From Pseudevernia furfuracea (Eukaryota > Ascomycota > Lecanoromycetes > Lecanorales > Parmeliaceae): a stretch of DNA of 64,000 nt. Every line of letters starts with the position of its first letter. Positions within the stretch are counted from its first letter, which is position 1. The DNA lies in contig JAIUPT010000014.1 of NCBI GenBank assembly GCA_022315425.1, positions 62,001-126,000 of the forward strand. The letters run 5' to 3'. Below the pieces are notes generated by a model. The model had not been told where the DNA came from and did no database searches. It worked only from the letters and a program-made list of their open reading frames with translations. Below are positions 57,377-64,000 of the stretch, piece after piece. The position numbers and the translations under genes are program-made.

Positions 57377-58993
57377 GGTGAAAGTGTGGATAGGTTTTTA
57401 AATATTCGGGCAGATCTGGGTTGGGGAAGTTGGAAGGCGTGGAAATGAAGAATGTAGACGAGTTTGTGTGTTCAGTGTGGATGGTTCGTGGTTTATCTAG
57501 GTAGAAGAGACTGTCTGTTCGTGTGCTGAGAAGAAAGAGAGCACAATCAGCAGCAGGTCTTAAAGGCAAATACCTCAAAGAGCAGTTCTCACGTTTAGAC
57601 CTGTATCAAAGCAGAGAGACCGTTTTCCATTGATAGGATACAAGAACATTGAATTGTTGATGGTCGCTCTTCTTTAGGCGCTTTGTTCAATGAATGGAAC
57701 ATATCTCACAAAAGCAGGGAGAACAAAGCGGAGAGGCAGAACAAAGAAAATCGTTCACGCGGCTTTCACGTCAACTTTTGACGGCTTTGGAATATGCAAG
57801 GTGACCTGAAAGGATCTAACGACGTCTTAAATCAGCTTGAAGAAAACCAAGAGAACGGTTTCCTGGCATTGAAGGAAGCAAGATACATATATTCAAGGCG
57901 TTACTAATCCGCAAGGCTTTCAAAGGTCCTGTAGCGTGGGGTATGCTTTTGGAGTGATCCTGGTTGAGGGAAATAGCGATAAACTGCATTTGGAGGGTAG
58001 CCGTCTTCTTGCTATGACTTTCGCGTACATGCTGATGTAGCTGGGAGTGGTATGCACCAGATGGGACTTCATCTGAGCAACGCTGACATTCAGATGCTTT
58101 GCCTACTATTGATCTTATACTCTATTGTCGTTCTTCTTCTTCATCTTTCGGTTCGACAGTTTTTGTCGTGAGGGACAAACATTTCGAGTCGTACACCTCA
58201 GCGAGTAGCAATGGATTCATTCCTTCCTTGGGATTAAAGACCACTCTGCAATGCATACACGCAAAGGTGTTCGGTACTTACTTAGCTGCATGATATCCAG
58301 TATAGCCATGACTTCAGGAGTGGGAAAATCGGCTAGTCATGAGAATCAGTATGCGGTGATTCCCTATTCGTACGCATTGATCAAGGAGAAAGTCTGGTGA
58401 CAATGGCCATTTGTGATTTTGTTTGAATGCTGCTTCTTTGAGAATGCATGGACAGTTAGGTGGTCTTTGTGCATGTATTGCAGATTGGTTCCTGGAGTAC
58501 CAGGTCGACTTTCAGTGACTGACCGACGTTTTCAAAGTCATGATACCATGTTCGAGAGCATGATTGCTGATTTCAGGATCAGACTTTCCCAGCGACTACG
58601 GCTACTCCGAGGCAACGGAACCTGTTACTCTTTCCACGCAATTGATGTAGTCTTTAGTTGATAGATGCTGTAGGCTCTTGCGAAGGTCAGCCCGCTTCTG
58701 AAGTCATTTTGAGGAGTTTCATGGTCAGTACTCGGTAGAATAGGAGTTAATAGATGAAAACTGGCATCTGACTCATTATTTGCACGTTATCATTTGACTC
58801 AGCTTGGGGAGGATACAGGTAGAGCTAAGATTCGATCAGTCCCTTGACGCTTAGAACTCCCGGTCTCTTATGAAAAAAAAAATTCATGAATAGAGAAATT
58901 CATGGATCAAAGCTAGTATTAAATGCCAAATTACAACTACAAGTAGGAGATGAGGGCAAGCAGCAAACTAAAATGAGACTCCAAAAAGAAAAC
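57377..58993. other. Intergenic, no gene supported
   Basis: About 1.6 kb with only short unconvincing frames. Confidence 0.55.
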
Positions 58994-59001
58994 AAAAAAA
59001 A
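58994..59001 (-). terminator. RNA polymerase III terminator of tRNA-Ser
   Basis: Eight consecutive A on the plus strand (T8 on the transcript strand), 8 nt downstream of the tRNA 3' end. Confidence 0.8.
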
Positions 59002-59008
59002 CCTCATT

Positions 59009-59096
59009 CGTCACCTGCAGGATTCGAACCTACGCGCCCGAAGGCACGGCCTAACTCTATAGCAGGGCCGCGTGTTAACCACTCCACCAAAGTGAC
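59009..59096 (-). tRNA. trnS(gct): tRNA-Ser (anticodon GCT), with a short intron
   Basis: The minus strand folds as a class II tRNA. Acceptor GTCACTT pairs with AGGTGAC. A D-arm follows with GTGGAGTGGTTAACAC. The anticodon stem is CGGCC/GGCCG, a long variable arm is closed by GCC/GGC, and the T-arm is GTAGG-TTCGAAT-CCTGC. The anticodon loop is 14 nt; placing a 7-nt intron (TAGAGTT) after position 37 leaves the standard loop CTGCTAA of serine GCT tRNAs. The long variable arm supports Ser over other readings. Confidence 0.9.
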
Positions 59097-59447
59097 TGCA
59101 CTCGTGACATTCATGTCTCGAATTGTTGGAAATTTGCCCGTTATTTTACATTATAATAAACATTTTTAAGATTATACACATAAAGCCTTCACACCAGAAA
59201 TACAAACATGTCTAACTTTCTGCATACAAAATTATAGATGTTGGCTTTACAGACACCTTTCCCATAAGTCATCTGTCATCATCATCATTGTTGGCACTGC
59301 CAGAAGCTGACATATGAACTTTGTACTGGAGGCCATTAGAGTATGCGGGGGATCTTCGTATCTAGTCTAACCCAGGATTTGCATTTTCGCGAGAGTCAGA
59401 AGTAGAGAGTATTGTCTAGCAATGAAATAATCATTATACCACCATTG

Positions 59448-61856
59448 ATGCTTGCGCTATCCTCGCGTTTATTGACACATCGAATTTGTTCTACCGCGTA
59501 CACACTAAAAATCACAGCAGACTTTCTTCGGCCGGTAACAAGAACATGCTCTGCACGACATCTCACCATGGGATCCTTACCAGCTTCAAACCACACTGAC
59601 CCTCCCGAAGGAGGCCTACAGACGCCTTTGGAGGCCACATACGATGGAAAGGTTTACAATATTGCCAGGGAGGGAACGGCAGAGATTCTCGATCTGAAGC
59701 GCGAAGCAGACCCCAAGTCTACCAAGAACAAATCTCAGTCCGTTTTCTACAACCCGATACAACAATACAACCGCGACCTTAGTGTCCTTGCTATCAAGGC
59801 ATTTGGTGATGATTTGGCTGCCAGCCGCAAAGCTCGACATGAAAGGAGGGTGGAACAATTGGCTCAGGGGAAGCAGCGAGGACAGAAGAGGAAGAGGCCG
59901 CAAGTTGAAGGCTCAAAAGATGCGGAAGAGCCTGTGACCACCAAGAACAAGAGTGATAAGAGTACGGCTCCTTCAAATGATGCAGTGAATGGAGTAGGCT
60001 CGGTGGCAGAGGGGACGAGTACACATCACGAAGCTCCACTCACAGAGCCTAATGGGAATGCTCAAGCAGGACAGAAGTGGCCTTGGGAGGTGCACGATCG
60101 CGCAAAAGTGGGACGTGAAACCACAAAGGAACATATGATGGATGGGATCTCAAGTGAGACTGGCGCCGAGAAGGAAGCCGGCACGCATACTGCCCAACCC
60201 TCTTTTCGGATTCTTGACGCTCTGTCCGCTACAGGCCTACGAGCTCTACGCTACGCCAGAGAGATTCCGATGGCTACAACAATCACAGCAAATGACCTTT
60301 CCTCTTCAGCAACAGCTTCCATTAAGCTCAACGCTGAGCATAACAAGCTCTCTGACAAGATCAACCCTACAACAGGTGATGCAATCGAGCACATGCATCG
60401 AGCAGCAGCTCGTGCTTCAGGAGGCTCAATGCACTATCACGTCATCGATTTAGACCCATACGGCACAGCAGCTCCATTCTTGGACGCAGCAGTACGTGCT
60501 ATTTTCGACGGAGGCCTTCTCTGTGTCACGTGTACCGATTCTGGTGTCTTCGCCTCTCTGGGCTACCTTGAGAAGACCTACTCACAATATGGCGGCTTAC
60601 CTTTGAAAGGACCACACGCTCACGAAGGCGGTCTTCGTCTCATCCTCCACGCGATTGCCACATCAGCTGCAAGATATGGCCTCGCCATCGAACCTCTCCT
60701 CTCCCTCTCAATCGACTTCTACGCCCGAGTCTTTGTCCGCATCCATCATTCACCGGTTGAAGTCAAGTTCCTCGTAAGCAAAACTATGGTCGTATATAGT
60801 TGCGATGCAGGCTGTGGAGCATGGTCGGTTCAACACCTTGCCCGGACGCGCGAAAAGAAGGCCAAGAACGGAGATACATACTACAACTTTACCCCAACAC
60901 TGGCTCCGTCTGCTAACACGCACTGTGAGCATTGTGGATTCAAAACGCACCAGGCCGGACCAATGTGGGGTGGCCCCCTTCACAATCCTCATTTCATCCA
61001 ACGCATCCTAGAAATGCTCCCTAATGTTGACAAGTCCATTTACGGCACGATCCCTCGCATCAAAGGCATGCTCTCAGTCGCGCTGAACGAGACCCTCGAA
61101 GACCCTCTCTCGTCGTCCACTGCCGAGCTTGGCACCTCATCCGAGGCATCCACAGGACCCATACCTCCAACCAATCCCGCCACACGTGCCCAGCATCCCT
61201 TCTTCTTCCTCCCCTCCGCCCTCTCCCGAGTCCTTCACTGTGTATCGCCATCCGACGCGGCCATTCGTGGTGCCCTCATGGGCCTCGGCTACCGTACCAC
61301 GCGCTCACATACCAAAGCCGGGAGTATCTGCACCGATGCACCCTGGAGCGTTATCTGGGAAGTCATGAGGGAGTGGGTTAGGCAGATGAGCCCAACCAAG
61401 GAGGGCGTGCTTAAAAAGGGAATGGCAGGATGGGAAATCATGAACAAAGACAGAGGGAACGCGAAGCTGATGGATGCAAAGAAGGAGCTGCGGCAAGCAC
61501 TTGAGAACGACGCCATCACAGATGCGGCGGGATTGAAGAAGGAGGTGGAAGCTGCCCTATACCGACTGTCCAAGCTAGAGAAACCGAGCAAGAAGCTGGA
61601 CGACGCTCGTAGCGGCGAAGATGGAGGGGTCAAATTAGAGAGTACTAATGCTGCAGAGGCAGGAGAAGCCGATGCTGTGCCCAACGCTGAAGCCGAAGAC
61701 CGTGACGAGAGCCCAAGGGATGTCCATCCGAGCAAGCTCAAGATCGTCTTCGACGAGAAGCTAGGCAAGGAGCCGGAGAGGAAGCGCATGGTCCGGTATC
61801 AGCCCAACCCACGGCCAGATTGGGGTCCCATGAATAAGGCGAGGGGTGATCATTAG
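59448..61856 (+). CDS. TRM1: tRNA (guanine(26)-N2)-dimethyltransferase Trm1
   Basis: SAM-dependent enzyme forming m2,2-G26 in cytosolic and mitochondrial tRNAs. Intronless, 802 aa from the first ATG. Motifs: TYDGKVYNIAREGTAEIL at the N-terminal side; FRILDALSATGLRALRYA (SAM-binding motif I); ITANDLSSSA; HVIDLDPYGTAAPFLDAAV (catalytic DLDPYG); CVTCTDSGVFA; zinc-ribbon cysteines CDAGCGAW and HCEHCGF. A long charged insert sits at about residues 140-245, and a basic/acidic tail at the end. Two starts look usable: ATG 59448 begins a basic, hydroxylated presequence (MLALSSRLLTHRICSTAYTL) suited to mitochondrial import, and ATG 59568 (MGSLPASN) would give a nuclear/cytosolic form. Confidence 0.95.
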   Translation: MLALSSRLLTHRICSTAYTLKITADFLRPVTRTCSARHLTMGSLPASNHTDPPEGGLQTPLEATYDGKVYNIAREGTAEILDLKREADPKSTKNKSQSVFYNPIQQYNRDLSVLAIKAFGDDLAASRKARHERRVEQLAQGKQRGQKRKRPQVEGSKDAEEPVTTKNKSDKSTAPSNDAVNGVGSVAEGTSTHHEAPLTEPNGNAQAGQKWPWEVHDRAKVGRETTKEHMMDGISSETGAEKEAGTHTAQPSFRILDALSATGLRALRYAREIPMATTITANDLSSSATASIKLNAEHNKLSDKINPTTGDAIEHMHRAAARASGGSMHYHVIDLDPYGTAAPFLDAAVRAIFDGGLLCVTCTDSGVFASLGYLEKTYSQYGGLPLKGPHAHEGGLRLILHAIATSAARYGLAIEPLLSLSIDFYARVFVRIHHSPVEVKFLVSKTMVVYSCDAGCGAWSVQHLARTREKKAKNGDTYYNFTPTLAPSANTHCEHCGFKTHQAGPMWGGPLHNPHFIQRILEMLPNVDKSIYGTIPRIKGMLSVALNETLEDPLSSSTAELGTSSEASTGPIPPTNPATRAQHPFFFLPSALSRVLHCVSPSDAAIRGALMGLGYRTTRSHTKAGSICTDAPWSVIWEVMREWVRQMSPTKEGVLKKGMAGWEIMNKDRGNAKLMDAKKELRQALENDAITDAAGLKKEVEAALYRLSKLEKPSKKLDDARSGEDGGVKLESTNAAEAGEADAVPNAEAEDRDESPRDVHPSKLKIVFDEKLGKEPERKRMVRYQPNPRPDWGPMNKARGDH

Positions 61857-62931
61857 GGTTCATGTAGCTGCGAGTCACCCGGGATTGCATACACACACAG
61901 ACGGCCTGTAGCGATGGCAATCTAGATAGGGTTGGTTTGGTCTTTGTCACTAAATTAGGACGCCATTAATCATAGAAGAAGCCGATTGATCGATTCGATT
62001 CGATTCCTCAAGTGTCCTAATACTCGTACAGCTCAACCTCGGTGGTTGCCTCCGGTGGTGTCACTCGTCTCTTTCTCTCTTTCTTTCTTTCTTTCTTTCT
62101 TTCCTTCTTTCTTTCATCTGTGATCAATCTATTCTATCCTATCTCAACCTATCTTATCTCACCCTATCTCATCTCATTCTATCCTATCTCACCCTATCCT
62201 ATCCCATCTCACCTTATTCTATTTCATCCCGTTTCATCTCATCCCATCTCATCTCATCCCATTTCATTTCATTTCATTTCATTTCATTTCATCCCATCCC
62301 ATCCCATCCCATCCCATCCCATCCCATCCCATCCCATCCCATCCCATCCCATCCCATCCCATCCCATCCCATCCCATCCCATCCCATCCCACCCCATCCA
62401 CACTCTCTTCATTCACAAAGATTGAAAAGAAAGAAAGAAAGACAGACTTATATAGTCCGTCAGCAACGAACGAACGGAACGCTGCAATAATGAAGAAAAG
62501 AAAGAAAGAAAGAAAGAAAGAAAGAGTTACGGCAAAATCTGGTATTGACTAAGATATAGCTATGAATGACTTTTTCAAATCGCACGCGAATGCGTTTGGG
62601 GGCGTGTGGGGACGTCGGACGTTAAGTATTGAGCTGGAGTGGAGTGAACTGTATATACTTGTATATGAGAGAGAGGAAGGGAGGGAGAGAGAGGGATAGA
62701 GAGGGAGAGAGAGAAAGGAAGTAAATAAGTGAGTGAATGAGAGAGAGAGAAAGAGAGAGAGAGGGAGTGAGTGAATGAGTGAATAAATAAATGAGTGAGT
62801 GAGTGAATAAGTGAGTGAGTGAGTGAGTGAGTGAGTGAGTGAGTGAGTGATAAATGAGAGCTTCGGGGTAGGATCTTCAAAGTGATTTGAATGAATGAAT
62901 AAATGGATGGATGGATGGATGTATGTATGTA

Positions 62932-62972
<41 letters not shown>

Positions 62973-63555
62973 AGAGAGAAAGAGAGAAAGAAAGAGAGAG
63001 AGACAGAGAGAAAAGAGCACAGAAAGCATTTGAGATAGAACTCGTTTACTTATGCTCATGTGAAGAGAGAGAGAGGGGGGAGAGGGGGGGGGGGGTCACA
63101 GCTGTTCAATAGAGAAAAAGAAAAATTGCCCGCAAAGGAAAGATTGATTCTACAGTACAAGAAGAGCACGGGTTGCGACCTTTCATAGACGTTGGTCTAG
63201 TACCCCTACACAAAAGTGGCTCTCGTCCCTGTCTGCCTATATGTCTGTCTGTCTGTATGTCTGTCTGTAAGTCTGTCGCACGGTGAATTACATGTGATGC
63301 CCTCTCCACCATCACGTCACTCGCGGGAGCTCCAAGATGCGTTTTCCCGGGAGCAAAACGGCCCGCTTGACGAGGCACGCTTTCGCACGCCAGAGTTGTG
63401 CATGCTTGCTGCCGTTAGTGAGCAGCAGGATGTCAAACCCGTTGGGTCGGAAATTCAGCGGACGAAAGAGCATCGACGGACTTCTCGAGAGGAATGAAAG
63501 GGGGTTAGTGATACGGATTCTGAGGCTGATACTGCGGTTGCGACGGATGTTGTAA
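61857..63555. other. Intergenic, dominated by microsatellites
   Basis: No gene supported; see the repeat block at 62070-63105. The frames at 63216-63555 are unconvincing, though 63400-63555 may be 5' sequence of the partial gene that follows. Confidence 0.55.
62070..63105. repeat. Kilobase-scale microsatellite block
   Basis: Successive tracts are read directly: TTTC at about 62075-62115; degenerate ATCTC/ATCCT pentamers 62125-62250; CATTT pentamers about 62260-62290; about 20 perfect ATCCC units about 62291-62390; GAAA 62425-62525; GAGA/GAGGG 62665-62765; GAGT 62765-62850; GGAT then GTAT 62900-62938; GT about 62937-62969; GAGA 62970-63010; G runs 63075-63095. Open frames here are repeat translations. 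Confidence 0.92.
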
Positions 63556-64000
63556 GGAAGGAAAGCAAGAACGGGGCTGGAGGGAAGGGTATTGGACAGG
63601 CTTGCTGAGATAGTGTCACGGGAGAAGGCGAAGGGAAGATGGCAATTCATGTTTGCCGCGGCTGCAACGATTGAAGAGGCGGAGCACACGACTGTGTATC
63701 TCGCTAAGAATGGTGGGCTTGATCACGTCGATGCTGGTATGCTCAGGCTCTTGGAGGTCTGGATCAGAGCAATAGCCAATGGTGGGCGACGTCCATTAAA
63801 TGTTGAAGAGAAAGTCATGTGGGAAAAATTGATGAGATACTATGCGAAGAGGCTTGAGTGCTATCAGGTACAGTTCTTGGAGGCCTACGATAAGTACGTG
63901 GTCAATCTGCGTGCCAGGGCAGTCACAGCGATAGCACAGAAGTTTTTGGAGCTCGCGAGGCCATGTCATGAGACTGATAAGGAGGGAAAGGCCAGTGTCG
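63556..64000 (+). CDS. Partial protein-coding stretch, runs off the window
   Basis: After TAA at 63553-63555 the frame stays open for 148 codons to the window edge. It reads as a helical, globular protein (AKGRWQFMFAAAATIEEAEH, then VDAGMLRLLEVWIRAI and KLMRYYAKRLECYQVQFLEA). No start is fixed; the first ATG in frame is within QFMF near 63650. The preceding 150 bp contain an acidic stretch in another frame (SDTDSEADTAVATDVV), so an upstream exon or a frameshift is possible. The family is not recognised. Confidence 0.5.

Noticed and set aside
62291..62400. (ATCCC)n as a telomere-like array
   Set aside because: Unit is not TTAGGG or a known fungal telomere variant, the tract is internal, and genes continue beyond it.
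62070..63105. CRISPR-like array
   Set aside because: Units are 2-5 bp with no spacers, in a eukaryotic nuclear context.

Overview
This window is nuclear DNA of a filamentous ascomycete (Pezizomycotina). Most genes are cut by short GT-AG introns of about 43-70 nt with CTAAC/CTGAC-like branch points. Family content agrees: PTH11-like rhodopsin-domain receptor, self-sufficient CYP505 P450, GtaA-type glutaminase, GH128 glucanase, Ser/Thr-rich secreted proteins and flavin monooxygenases. Gene density is low, and spacers are full of microsatellites. The genus cannot be told from sequence alone.

Layout. 0-11 kb is a metabolic/accessory stretch: a salicylate-hydroxylase-like monooxygenase (+), a rhodopsin-domain membrane protein (-), then an MFS transporter (-) and a second monooxygenase (+) in divergent orientation. 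11-20 kb holds a Ser/Pro-repeat secreted protein (+), a 365-bp inverted-repeat element, a decayed CorA-like transporter gene (-) and a 1004-aa secreted multi-exon protein (-). 20-24 kb is a complete P450/P450-reductase fusion (-). 24-27.7 kb has no convincing gene but two B-box (tRNA-like) repeats in inverted orientation. 27.7-33 kb carries an AAA+ ATPase with a GC-AG intron, a secreted glutaminase A and a small membrane protein. 33.6-38.8 kb holds two broken genes (a large conserved fungal protein and a MYND zinc-finger protein) and an intact cysteine-rich secreted protein. 39-48 kb has an 860-aa polytopic membrane protein, a retropepsin-like protease gene and a GH128 protein. 48-52.9 kb is gene-poor with one more broken gene. 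53-64 kb has a zinc alcohol dehydrogenase, a convergent pair of related small secreted proteins, tRNA-Ser(GCT), Trm1 tRNA methyltransferase, a 1-kb microsatellite block and a partial gene running off the end.

Two themes stand out. First, four gene remnants each carry isolated in-frame stops in otherwise coherent reading frames, and every stop could come from CAA, CAG or CGA by a C-to-T change. That is the signature expected of RIP-like mutation or simple decay. Second, there is a large secreted set: two Ser/Pro/Thr-rich wall-like proteins, a GH128, a glutaminase and three small cysteine-containing proteins. All gene models come from reading exons by eye; splice sites marked uncertain need transcript support.
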